Positions 17,871 to 26,943 of a stretch of 64,000 bases of DNA are shown here, piece after piece (the first letter of the stretch is position 1; each line of letters starts with the position of its first letter). Made by a program: the position numbers and the translations under genes. Below the pieces are notes generated by a model that worked only from the letters and a program-made list of their open reading frames with translations, was not told the DNA's origin and searched no databases. Where the stretch lies: assembly GCA_025055075.1 (NCBI GenBank), contig JANWYV010000033.1:112995-176994 (forward strand). Direction: 5' to 3'. The DNA is from Blastocatellia bacterium. GTDB lineage: Bacteria > Acidobacteriota > Blastocatellia > HR10.

Positions 17871-20800
17871 ATGGGAAAGAGCGGCGTGCTTCTGTTCTGG
17901 ATCACCCTGCTCTCGCTCGTGTGCAATTCGTGGGGGGAATCACCGGTCTTCGCGCAAGGAGCGGTGACGACTGCGACCATCGCCGGGGACGTCACGGATA
18001 AAACCGGTGCTGTCGTCTCCGGAGCGCGCGTTGCCGTCAAGAATCAGGAGACCGGATTAACCCGCGAAGCCATAACGGGAGAGCAGGGACAGTTCGTTAT
18101 CTCCCAGCTCCCGGCCGGACGCTACGACGTGAGCGTCGAAGCGCCGGGATTCAAAAGGACGATCATTCGGGATGTAACTCTCACGGTGGGGGCGACCGAG
18201 ACCGTGCGGGTGACGCTCGAAGTCGGCGAACTGACTGAGAGCGTTGATGTGAGCACGGAAGTCGTCCCGGTCGTGGAGACAACCAAAGTCGAAGTCAGCA
18301 ACGTCATCCTCCCGGTGCAGGTGCGCGAGCTGCCGCTGAACCAGCGGAGCTTCACGGCTCTGGTCACGCAGCAACCAGGACTTGTGCGCATGACCAACGC
18401 CACGCCGCCGACCGTGCTCGGCGCGGCGACCAATACGGGGTCTTACATCAGTGCTGGCGGACTGATGGGATCCTCCGTAGCCTACCTTATTGATGGCGTG
18501 AACTTCAGCAACGGGAATTTCACAGCTCCCGGGACGGCTGCCGCGGGGGATATGCCCGGGGTCGAATCCATTCAGGAATTCAAGGTGATCACCCGTTCCT
18601 TCAGTGCCGCTTATGGAGGGGCTTCAGGAGCTGTCGTCAGTTTCGCCACGCGCAGCGGCACCAACGAGCTGCATGGCAGCGCCTATGAGTTCATACGGAA
18701 CGACATCTTCGATACCCGCTCCTTCTTCGATCGGGAGAAACCACCTTTCCGACGGAACCAATTCGGAGCGGCCTTGGGGGGACCCATCCGTCGAGATCGC
18801 GCGTTCTTCTTCACCAACTACGAGGGATTGCGACAGCGGCTGACGGTGACGGAGATCTCTTTTGTTCCGAGCGAATGCGCGCGAAACGGAGGCCTCGGGG
18901 GAACGTGCGACTTTCCGGTCATCGGTCCCGGAGGACGCCCCGTTGCCATCTCCCCGGCTGTGAAAGCTATTCTGGAGCTCTATCCCAAGCCCAATGGTGC
19001 CGATCTCGGTGGGGGGATCGCCGAGTACATCTTCCAAAATCGTCAACCGACGCGCCAGGACTTCGGGCTCGTTCATATCACGTCGGCGCTCTCGCCGAAG
19101 GATCAATTCGCTGGTCGATGGTCCCTGACGGATGCCGATGCCGTCGCTGCCTTTCACTTCCCAACTTTCGAGTTCGTGAGGACAGATCGCGTACAGAACT
19201 ACCTGCTTCGATGGTCACGTGTCTTCACGCCCAACCTTGTCAACACGGCGAGCTTCAGCTTCCTGCGGTCCAGGGTCTTCGCAGCCACCGAGCCGACCGT
19301 CTCCTTGCGCCCAGAGCAATATACAGGCAACCCGGCTCGAAAGACGATTGGCGTGATCTCTGTTGGAGGAGGGACAGCGGGTACAGTCAGCGGTACATTG
19401 ACGTTGCTCGGGAACGATGACGCCAGCCCCTTCCAGCTCGTGCGGAACAATTTCATTTTCAATGATGACCTCGTGTACACACGCGGGAATCACACAGTGA
19501 AGCTTGGGGGGATGGTGAACCGCTTCCAGTGGAATTGGAATTCGGCCGTCATCCCCGGGGGAAGCTACACCTTCCTCACATTAAACGATTTGCTCGCGGC
19601 AAATCCCTCCGTCTTGATCATCCGCCGAGATGGGGCTGATGCCAGTTTTGGCATTCGCACGACGCTCTTCGCCTGGTATGTAGAAGATGCTTGGCGGCTC
19701 TCTCCCCGAGTGACGCTCACGCTCGGACTGCGGCATGAGTTCCAGGTTCCGATCCTCAAAGACATCCATAACAAGTTGGGCAATTGGCGGCGTCCTGAAG
19801 ATACGCAGGTCACTGTCGGCCAGCCCTATGATAACTACTCGCTCACGCAGTTCCAACCTCGCGTGGGCATCGCTTACGATCCTTTCGGAAATGGCAAGAC
19901 GGTTATTCGCGCGGGTTTCGGGGTCTTTAATGAATTCTTGGGCTTCGAGGGGACAGCTCAAGGCATTCTTCAATGGAACGCGCCACAGCCGGTGCTCAAC
20001 ACCTTCTTCGGAGAACCGTTGGCACCCGGGTTCTTGCCCCAAATTCCATTTCCCCAGTGTGCAGCGTGTACACGGCCGACGCCTTACGTGGGGTTGGTCA
20101 CTGGGTTGCTCGATCCCGTCAATTCGCCCACTTCGATTCAGTGGCATCTGGAGATCGCGCGCGAGCTGCCGGCGAGGTTGAGTCTGACGCTCACCTACGC
20201 GGGGTCTCAGTCCTATCACATTCCGCGGAAGATCGAAGCCAATCACAATCTCCCGTGCCGATTCGAGAACGGGAGGCCCATCTTCACCGGAGGATGCGGG
20301 ACGGCAGCTCCAGCCGTGAGTCGGATCGCGTTCTCCCTCTATGCGCGGCGCTTCGATACGACGGCGAACTACCATTCGATGAGCATTCAGGTAGCACGTC
20401 GGCTTGCCGGGGGCTTGACGTTCCAAAGCTCCTATGCGTTCTCCAAAGCCCTCTCGGAGTCTGACGCCTTCAATTCTAACAACATCATTCGTGGCGTCGC
20501 GCAAGCGAGTCAATATCCGTTGGATCGCAAGTTGGATCGCTCGGAATCGCTGTTCAGTATTCGGCATCGCGCGACCATGAACGCCGTGTATGAGCTGCCC
20601 GTAGGGCGCGGCAAACGATTCCTCGGCGACGCGCGCGGTCTCGCGCAGGCGCTCTTTGGTGGGTGGAGGATCACCGCTCTCGGTGAATTCCGCAGCGGAT
20701 ACCCCTTCTCCGTGTTGGCCGGATTCGGCATCACGGGCGTCGGGGACAACATAGATTTCCCCGATCGACCGAACATCCTGCGGGCCAACCCCGTCATCGG

Positions 20801-21200
20801 GCGCGTGGATCGGTATTTCGATCCGAAGGCGTTCGCGCTGCAAGAGCCCGGTCGCTTGGGGAACGCTCCGCGCACGTCTGTGCGCGGGCCTGGCTTCTCG
20901 AACCTCGACGTCGGGCTCTCGAAGGAATTTCCCATTCGGGAGACCGTCCGCCTGCAATTTCGCGCTGAGGCCTTTAATGTCCTTAACCATCCCAATTTCG
21001 GGCTCCCGTTCAATCAGCTCTACGTCGGCTTCGTCCCACAGTTTCGGCGCGCTCCGACGCCGGCCGAATTGGAGGCGCTTCCGTGCCGGCTGACGGCCGA
21101 GCAAGCGCAAATTCATTCCTGCAATCCGCAGGCAGGTCGGATCACCAGCACTGTTGGGACGCCGCGGCAAATTCAGTTCGCGCTGAAATTGACGTGGTGA
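17871..21200 (+). CDS. Oar-like TonB-dependent receptor
   Basis: A 1109-residue outer-membrane protein. A signal peptide (VLLFWITLLSLVCNSWG, cleavage near FAQG) is followed by a carboxypeptidase-regulatory/CnaB-like domain (TIAGDVTDKTGAVVSGARVAVKN...LPAGRYDVSVEAPGF), a plug region (GGLMGSSVAYLIDGVNFSNGNF), and a long barrel with repeated aromatic strands ending QIQFALKLTW. Such receptors are abundant in Acidobacteriota. They import bulky ligands with energy from TonB. The start at 17871 has GGAGGTGAGG upstream. The surrounding catabolic genes suggest uptake of their substrate, which is inference. Confidence 0.9.
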   Translation: MGKSGVLLFWITLLSLVCNSWGESPVFAQGAVTTATIAGDVTDKTGAVVSGARVAVKNQETGLTREAITGEQGQFVISQLPAGRYDVSVEAPGFKRTIIRDVTLTVGATETVRVTLEVGELTESVDVSTEVVPVVETTKVEVSNVILPVQVRELPLNQRSFTALVTQQPGLVRMTNATPPTVLGAATNTGSYISAGGLMGSSVAYLIDGVNFSNGNFTAPGTAAAGDMPGVESIQEFKVITRSFSAAYGGASGAVVSFATRSGTNELHGSAYEFIRNDIFDTRSFFDREKPPFRRNQFGAALGGPIRRDRAFFFTNYEGLRQRLTVTEISFVPSECARNGGLGGTCDFPVIGPGGRPVAISPAVKAILELYPKPNGADLGGGIAEYIFQNRQPTRQDFGLVHITSALSPKDQFAGRWSLTDADAVAAFHFPTFEFVRTDRVQNYLLRWSRVFTPNLVNTASFSFLRSRVFAATEPTVSLRPEQYTGNPARKTIGVISVGGGTAGTVSGTLTLLGNDDASPFQLVRNNFIFNDDLVYTRGNHTVKLGGMVNRFQWNWNSAVIPGGSYTFLTLNDLLAANPSVLIIRRDGADASFGIRTTLFAWYVEDAWRLSPRVTLTLGLRHEFQVPILKDIHNKLGNWRRPEDTQVTVGQPYDNYSLTQFQPRVGIAYDPFGNGKTVIRAGFGVFNEFLGFEGTAQGILQWNAPQPVLNTFFGEPLAPGFLPQIPFPQCAACTRPTPYVGLVTGLLDPVNSPTSIQWHLEIARELPARLSLTLTYAGSQSYHIPRKIEANHNLPCRFENGRPIFTGGCGTAAPAVSRIAFSLYARRFDTTANYHSMSIQVARRLAGGLTFQSSYAFSKALSESDAFNSNNIIRGVAQASQYPLDRKLDRSESLFSIRHRATMNAVYELPVGRGKRFLGDARGLAQALFGGWRITALGEFRSGYPFSVLAGFGITGVGDNIDFPDRPNILRANPVIGRVDRYFDPKAFALQEPGRLGNAPRTSVRGPGFSNLDVGLSKEFPIRETVRLQFRAEAFNVLNHPNFGLPFNQLYVGFVPQFRRAPTPAELEALPCRLTAEQAQIHSCNPQAGRITSTVGTPRQIQFALKLTW

Positions 21201-21216
21201 AGAGGAGGCCAGGTTG

Positions 21217-21232
21217 AGGGGACGCGTCCCCT
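21217..21232. repeat. 16-base perfect palindrome between receptor and LLM gene
   Basis: AGGGGACGCGTCCCCT is a perfect inverted repeat 17 bases after the receptor stop. As RNA it would form a tight hairpin, perhaps a terminator or processing site. It could also be a protein site. No second copy was noticed. Confidence 0.45.
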
Positions 21233-21272
21233 TAAGGCGCGCCCCCTCGTGTCGGTCCCGGGAGGATGTGGA

Positions 21273-22316
21273 ATGAAATTCGGCATGCTTGTCAATACAC
21301 AGGATCCGCCTGACGGGGCGCGGATCGCGGCGCTGTATGACGAGATCTTAGAGGAAGCTGAATTGGCCGAGGCTGTCGGGTTCGACGCGGTTTTCGTGCC
21401 CGAGCATCACATGATGCCCGATGGATATTTGAGCGCACCACTGGTCCTTCTGGCCGCCATAGCAGCCCGCACGACGCGATTGCGCGTGGGCACGTCCATT
21501 CTGCAGCTTCCCGAATGGCATCCGATCCATGTGGCTGAGGAGGTCGCCGTACTGGACAACATCTCGAAAGGGCGCGTCATCCTCGGCGTTGGCCTCAATC
21601 TCGTCGAGTCTGAATTCCGGCTCTTTGGCGTCGAGCGGCAAGGGGTCACCCGGCGATTCGTCGAACAAATCGAGATCCTGCGGCGCGCCTGGAGCGGTGA
21701 GCCCTTCTCCTTCGAAGGGGAATTCTTCGTGTTGAAAGACGTCCAGGTCACGCCTCGCGTCGTGCAGCGGCCGCATCCCCCTATCTGGATCGGTGCCATG
21801 AGCGAACCTGCCTTGCGCCGCGCCGGACGCCTAGGCACGGGATGGATCTCCGATCCGCTGCACGTCATTCAGGTCATGAGGGCTTGGGCCGATATCTACC
21901 GGCAGTCGGCGATCGAGCACGGTCACTCGGATCGAATCGAAATCGTGCTCATCCGCGATGGATGGGTCTCGCATGATCCCCGAGAGATCCGCGAGTTGTG
22001 GTGGCCGACTGTTCGAGACTACCATCTGTTCTACAAGCACCTCGGCTTTTTTGAATCCGGTCGCTTCAATGCTCAGTGGGAACCTTGGGTGCGCACGGCT
22101 CGCGACGAGGACTGGACCTATGAGCGCGTGGCTCCCAATCGGGTGATCGCTGGGACGCCGGACGAAGTCATCGCCGAGATCGAACGATATCGCCGCGAGG
22201 TTGGGTGCGAATATATCGTCTTCTATTTCCGTCATCCGACGGGGCCGGACCATCGCGCGACGATGCGCTGCATCGAGTTATTCGGAAGAGAAGTCATCCC
22301 ACACTTCCGTCAATGA
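21273..22316 (+). CDS. LLM-class flavin/F420-dependent oxidoreductase (first of a pair)
   Basis: A 347-residue bacterial-luciferase-like monooxygenase/oxidoreductase. Visible are GFDAVFVPEHHMMPDGYLS, TTRLRVGTSILQLPEWHPIHVAEEVAVLDNISKGRVILGVG, and HPPIWIGAMSEPALRRAGRLGTGWISDP. The EHH motif after the second strand is typical of the FMN-dependent LLM branch. The next gene is a clear paralogue (345 residues, same blocks), so the two may form a heterodimer as in LuxAB. GGGAGG decides the start at 21273. Confidence 0.85.
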   Translation: MKFGMLVNTQDPPDGARIAALYDEILEEAELAEAVGFDAVFVPEHHMMPDGYLSAPLVLLAAIAARTTRLRVGTSILQLPEWHPIHVAEEVAVLDNISKGRVILGVGLNLVESEFRLFGVERQGVTRRFVEQIEILRRAWSGEPFSFEGEFFVLKDVQVTPRVVQRPHPPIWIGAMSEPALRRAGRLGTGWISDPLHVIQVMRAWADIYRQSAIEHGHSDRIEIVLIRDGWVSHDPREIRELWWPTVRDYHLFYKHLGFFESGRFNAQWEPWVRTARDEDWTYERVAPNRVIAGTPDEVIAEIERYRREVGCEYIVFYFRHPTGPDHRATMRCIELFGREVIPHFRQ

Positions 22317-22356
22317 TCGGCGGATCGCGCTGGCAGAGGATCACGAGGAGGGAGTC

Positions 22357-23394
22357 GTGAAGCTGCATTATCTCCTGGATACACATGCCGGATTCTATAA
22401 TCGCCCGATCCCGACGCGCGAAGAGGTGAGCGCGTTCATAGATCAACTCTATCGCGAGATCGAGCTGGCCGAGGAAGGGGGATTCGATTCGATCGTCGTC
22501 CCCGAGCGACATGGGCGGACTGAGTGTTTCTTCCCTTCCTCATTGGTGTTACTCTCGGTCATCGCGGCTCGAACGAGCCGCATTCGATTGGGGAGCTATA
22601 TTCTTGTGCTCCCGCTCCATCACCCGATTCACGTGGCTGAACAGGTGGCCATGATTGATCAGGTCTCCCGCGGGCGCGTCATCTTTGGCGTTGCCGCTGG
22701 GTACCACTCCGGGTACAGCCGAATGTTCGGCATCCCTCACCACGAACGGGGCGCGCGATTCGAAGAACAGGTCGAGATCATCAAGCTCGCTTGGACCCGG
22801 GAGCGGTTCTCTTATCACGGTCGGTACTATCAGTTCGATGAGATCATGCTGACGCCGAAGCCCTATCAGAAGCCGATGCCGGAATGGTGGGTCGGCGGTA
22901 TGTTCCCGAAGACGATTGCGCGAGCCGGGCGCATTGGCGATGCGTGGTGCAGTGACCCGTTCCCACTAGATCGCCAGGTTTGGCTCGCACAGGTTCAGCT
23001 CTATCGAGAGGCTGCGCGCGCGGCCGGTCGTCCCTCGAAGGTCGTCCTCATGCGCGATGGATGGGTGGCGCCCACGCGAGAAGAAGCCGAAGAGGTATTT
23101 GGGCGACTCGCCATCGAGGAATGGCTCTTCTATTTCCGCTGGGGCATCCTCACGCATCACCCGGAATTCCAGTCCGAATCCGACTTCACTATCGAGCGCG
23201 CCAGTCGCCATTTCATCCTCGGGTCTCCTGAAGAATGCATCCGCCAGATTGAGATGTACGCGCGCGAATATGACGTAGATGAGATCGTCCTTCGCTTCCG
23301 GTTGCCCAAAGGGCCTCGGTGGGATCAGGTCTTGCGATGTCTCGCCCTCTTTGGACGCGAGGTCGTGCCGTATTTTCATGGCAAGAGCGCATGA
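22357..23394 (+). CDS. LLM-class flavin/F420-dependent oxidoreductase (second of a pair)
   Basis: A 345-residue paralogue of the preceding protein, with GGFDSIVVPERHGRTECFFPS, TSRIRLGSYILVLPLHHPIHVAEQVAMIDQ and GRVIFGVAAGYHSGYSRMFG. Both proteins end in similar sequence (LFGREVVPYF). The GTG start at 22357 is preceded by GGAGGGAG and gives an N-terminus colinear with its paralogue; a longer frame would overlap the upstream gene by over 100 bases. Its stop overlaps the next start (ATGA), so it is coupled to the DUF2889 gene. Confidence 0.85.
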   Translation: MKLHYLLDTHAGFYNRPIPTREEVSAFIDQLYREIELAEEGGFDSIVVPERHGRTECFFPSSLVLLSVIAARTSRIRLGSYILVLPLHHPIHVAEQVAMIDQVSRGRVIFGVAAGYHSGYSRMFGIPHHERGARFEEQVEIIKLAWTRERFSYHGRYYQFDEIMLTPKPYQKPMPEWWVGGMFPKTIARAGRIGDAWCSDPFPLDRQVWLAQVQLYREAARAAGRPSKVVLMRDGWVAPTREEAEEVFGRLAIEEWLFYFRWGILTHHPEFQSESDFTIERASRHFILGSPEECIRQIEMYAREYDVDEIVLRFRLPKGPRWDQVLRCLALFGREVVPYFHGKSA

Positions 23395-23882
23395 CGAAGA
23401 TCCTCGAACGCAACGTCAACGTGAAGATTTTCGACGATCGAGGGCCAAACCTCCGCGTACAGGGATCGCTCTTGGATGTCGAACACAGCTTTCATCTGGA
23501 GCTGATCGTGGAGGTCGAGACCGGACGCATCCTTCAGGCGCGTGCTGAGATGATCAAGCGGCCCTACCCGACGCTTTGTCTGCCGGCTTTGGCGAACGTC
23601 GCCCGTCTGGAGGGGGAAGTCATCGGGCGGGGGATCAATCGGCGGATCGCGGAGCTGCTGGGGGGAACGAGTGGTTGCGTCCATCTGGTGGAAATCGCGC
23701 AGTCGGCCGTTCGATTCACAGCCACCTATTTGATTGATCGGCGGACCGGCATGAGCGAGGAGGGGTTGGGGAACCTCTCCGAGCAGGAGCACCGCCAGCG
23801 ATGGCTGCCGTTGCTCAAAAATACTTGCCAAGTCTTTCGCGTAAGTGAGGAGGAGCCGCCCTCGGTCTCCGAGCACGCGTGA
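23391..23882 (+). CDS. DUF2889 family protein
   Basis: A 163-residue protein of a family known mostly as DUF2889. Conserved features are RVQGSLLDVEHSFHLELIVEV, the RPYPTLCLPALANV segment, and GTSGCVHLVEIAQSAVR with a Cys-His pair. The function is unestablished. These proteins are often found with CoA and LLM genes. ATGA overlap with the preceding gene indicates a joint function, for example as a small partner of the oxidoreductase pair. Confidence 0.75.
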   Translation: MTKILERNVNVKIFDDRGPNLRVQGSLLDVEHSFHLELIVEVETGRILQARAEMIKRPYPTLCLPALANVARLEGEVIGRGINRRIAELLGGTSGCVHLVEIAQSAVRFTATYLIDRRTGMSEEGLGNLSEQEHRQRWLPLLKNTCQVFRVSEEEPPSVSEHA

Positions 23883-23900
23883 GGGTCCGCCTTTTGACCA

Positions 23901-23915
23901 CCCCCTGTACGGGGG
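23901..23915 (+). terminator. C5/G5 hairpin before the second receptor gene
   Basis: CCCCC and GGGGG can pair around TGTAC, 18 bases after the DUF2889 stop. It could end the LLM transcript or act in the receptor leader. No T tract follows. Confidence 0.3.
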
Positions 23916-23954
23916 GAGAAACCACTACCCGTAGCAGGGAGAAAGGAGGAGAAA

Positions 23955-26891
23955 ATGAGACAGAGCGTGAGTAAATCCACTCGAACATGGGCGTGGCTTT
24001 GTGCCCTAGTGGGCATCGTGGTTTTGTCTGCGAATGCCGCTCTCGCTGCACAGACGCCAGCGATGGCGAGCGTGAGCGGCATAGTGACGGACCCGGCAGG
24101 GAATGTCGTTGTGGGGGCGCAGGTGAGCGTGCGGAATCTCGATACGGGGGTGAGTCAACGCGTGGAGACAGACGAGAATGGGAGATATCGCGCGATCTCA
24201 CTTCCGCCGGGGCGATACGAGGTGCGCGTTGAAGCGCGGGGGTTCGCCGTGAGCGTGATCCCCATCGCGTTGACCGTGGGGCAGGCGGCGACTGTGGACA
24301 TCACATTGAAGGTTGGGGCGGTCGAGGAGATGGTGGAGATCACGGCCCAAGCACCGCTTGTGGAGCCGACGCGGACGGAGATCACGCAGGTGTTGGACGA
24401 GCGGCAAGTGCACGCCTTGCCGATCAACACGCGGAATTTCGTGCAGTTGACCCTCATTACGCCCAAGGTCGTTCCGGCCAGTGCCGCCAGCGGACGCGGA
24501 GCGTACATGGGCGATCGTTACAAGGAGAATCAGTTCAGTTTCAGTGGGCTACGCTATCAATTCAACTACCAAACGATGGATGGAGCCGATGCGTATGTGT
24601 GGACGGCCAATGTCGTGAAATCCTTCTACTCGCTCGAAGCCGTACGGGAGTTTCGAGTCGTCAACAGCTTGTACACGGTCGAGCAGGGGCATGCCATGGG
24701 GGGGATCATCAACGTGATCACGCGCTCGGGGACGAACGAGTGGCGGGGGAGCGGATATGGGTTCTTGCGGAACGACAAGCTGGACAAGACGGACATCTTG
24801 ACGACGCCGGGCTTCAGCGCCTTTCGGCGGGGGCAGTTTGGGGGGACAATTGGCGGTCCCCTACGGCGGGATCGGGTCTTCCTCTTCGGCAACTACGAGG
24901 GCCAGCGGCAGGCGAAGGCGCCGCGATTCCCAGCGGTCTATCTGCAGAATCTGGGAGCCGTTAACGCCGTGTTGCAGCGGCTCGGGTATCCGGAGCAGGA
25001 GACGCCCAACGTGTTGCAGACGTCGGATGTGGACCAGTTCTTGGTGAGGTCGGATTTCGCTTTAGGGGAGAAGCACATGGGGAAGGTGCGCTACAACTTC
25101 TATGACATGGAGAATCGGAATGATCGGATCGGAGCATCGGGAGTGACAGGGGAACCGATCACGACACTGGCGGCGCGCCATCACACGCTGCGGGACCAAG
25201 GGCTGGTCATGACGCTGAATTCCACGTTCTCGCCGCGCTTCGTTATGACGACAGGATTCGGTTTCGCTAAGCATGCTTATCAATTACGGCCACGGCCGGG
25301 AGTGCCGCTGGTGGAGCTGGCCATCGTGGGGGCATTCTCTACTGGAGTGGAGGCCGCTGATGAGCAAGGACTCGATGAGAAGCGGTGGCACCTCTTCCAC
25401 AATGCGAGTTATCTGCGCGGCGCGCATCACGTGAAGTTCGGCGCCGAATACCTGCGGACGGATCTCATGAACCACGTCACCCCCGGCTCCCTGGCCGTCA
25501 TCCCTGGCCTAGCGGCCTTCACGGCACCGAACGGACCGCTCGTCTTTCAAATCCGCATCCATCCGGAACAGTATCGGTTGCGCCTGTTCATGGACGCGGA
25601 CCAGTTCGGGTGGTTTGTGCAGGATCAATGGCAAGCGCGCCGGAATTTCACTCTCACCTATGGGATTCGGTACGACGTCGAGCGGATTCGGGGGATCACG
25701 GCACTCTCCGAGGGAGATCATAACAATTTCCAACCTCGCGTGGGATTCGCCTACTCTTTTGGACAGCTCCGTCCAACGGTGATTCGCGGTGGCTATGGGA
25801 TATTCGTCTCCGATCGCTACCACCCTTATTTGATCCTTGACGGATTCGTCCATGGTTCCAATTTCCCGAGCTTCAATGAGGAATACACCCGGGCGAATCC
25901 CTTCGTTCGGAAGTACAAGCCGCTGCCGGACACAGTCGTTCCCATCATCATCACGGGAACGGATGCGGCGACGGCAGCCTTTCTGAACTATGTGCGGCGG
26001 GGGGTGATTCCCACCGGGCCATCGCCGCAGTTCGTTGTCGTCACGGCTCCAGATATGCCCAATCCGTATGCCCAGCAGTGGAGCTTGGAGTTGGAGCGAC
26101 AGCTCTCCTCGTCCTGGGCGGTGACCGTTGGGTACTCGGGCTTGCGTTCGTTCAAGCTGCCGCTCTTGATCAACCATAACCTGCGGCCGGCCGTCGCGCG
26201 CCTGCCCAATGGGAAGAACGACTATCAGAATCGTCTCTACGATACGCGATTCGGCGTGACCCATATCGGACAGCCCGTCGGATATTCGATCTATCACGCG
26301 GGGACGCTCACTGTGCGTCGAGCGTTCGTCCGTCACTTCGGGCTGACGGCCAGCTATGTCTTCTCGCGGGCGATCGACAATGGGGCGGGCAACAGCACGT
26401 TCATCGCACCTGAAGATCCATACAATACACGGTTGGATCGAGCGGTTTCGGCCGAGCATGCCAAGCATCGCCTCATCGTGACGCTGAGTGCGGAAGCACC
26501 GTGGCAATTCCCGCTCCTGAGGGGATTCGGAGTGCATGTGATCGCGACGGCACAAAGCCCTCGATATTTCAACGTGACGGTGGGCTCGGATGTGAATCGC
26601 GATCTCAACGCTGTTACGGATCGGCCGGACACGCTTGGGCGGAATACCCATCGGGGGGATGATTTCCTATCGTTGGACATGCGCGTCGTGCGACGCTTCC
26701 GGATCACTGAGCGCTCCAACCTGGAGGCGATTGTGGAGTTCTACAATCTCTTCAATCGGGTGAATATCACCGATCTCTTCACCGTGTGGGGGCGGCCGAC
26801 GCTGGCGCAACCGCCGATCGCCACCTTCAACACGCCGCGCGCCGTCGGTGATGCCTTCAAGACGCAACTCGCCCTGCGATTCACGTTTTGA
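23955..26891 (+). CDS. Oar-like TonB-dependent receptor
   Basis: A 978-residue outer-membrane receptor. Signal peptide VLSANAALAAQ is followed by a carboxypeptidase-regulatory domain (SVSGIVTDPAGNVVVGAQVSVRNLDTG...LPPGRYEVRVEARGF), a plug (FNYQTMDGADAY, GGIINVITRSGTNEWRG) and a barrel ending FKTQLALRFTF. It is shorter than the receptor at 17871 and clearly a different subfamily member. Ribosome site AAAGGAGGAG supports the start. It lies directly upstream of the AhpD-like selenoprotein gene. Confidence 0.9.
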   Translation: MRQSVSKSTRTWAWLCALVGIVVLSANAALAAQTPAMASVSGIVTDPAGNVVVGAQVSVRNLDTGVSQRVETDENGRYRAISLPPGRYEVRVEARGFAVSVIPIALTVGQAATVDITLKVGAVEEMVEITAQAPLVEPTRTEITQVLDERQVHALPINTRNFVQLTLITPKVVPASAASGRGAYMGDRYKENQFSFSGLRYQFNYQTMDGADAYVWTANVVKSFYSLEAVREFRVVNSLYTVEQGHAMGGIINVITRSGTNEWRGSGYGFLRNDKLDKTDILTTPGFSAFRRGQFGGTIGGPLRRDRVFLFGNYEGQRQAKAPRFPAVYLQNLGAVNAVLQRLGYPEQETPNVLQTSDVDQFLVRSDFALGEKHMGKVRYNFYDMENRNDRIGASGVTGEPITTLAARHHTLRDQGLVMTLNSTFSPRFVMTTGFGFAKHAYQLRPRPGVPLVELAIVGAFSTGVEAADEQGLDEKRWHLFHNASYLRGAHHVKFGAEYLRTDLMNHVTPGSLAVIPGLAAFTAPNGPLVFQIRIHPEQYRLRLFMDADQFGWFVQDQWQARRNFTLTYGIRYDVERIRGITALSEGDHNNFQPRVGFAYSFGQLRPTVIRGGYGIFVSDRYHPYLILDGFVHGSNFPSFNEEYTRANPFVRKYKPLPDTVVPIIITGTDAATAAFLNYVRRGVIPTGPSPQFVVVTAPDMPNPYAQQWSLELERQLSSSWAVTVGYSGLRSFKLPLLINHNLRPAVARLPNGKNDYQNRLYDTRFGVTHIGQPVGYSIYHAGTLTVRRAFVRHFGLTASYVFSRAIDNGAGNSTFIAPEDPYNTRLDRAVSAEHAKHRLIVTLSAEAPWQFPLLRGFGVHVIATAQSPRYFNVTVGSDVNRDLNAVTDRPDTLGRNTHRGDDFLSLDMRVVRRFRITERSNLEAIVEFYNLFNRVNITDLFTVWGRPTLAQPPIATFNTPRAVGDAFKTQLALRFTF

Positions 26892-26943
26892 GCCGTCGCC
26901 CCCTCGCCGTCAGCGATGGGGCGATGCTCCAAGGAGGAGAGAG

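Noticed and set aside
19581..21170. A 529-codon minus-strand frame inside the first receptor gene
   Set aside because: Antisense shadow of a clear TonB receptor; Arg/Pro-rich translation without domains.
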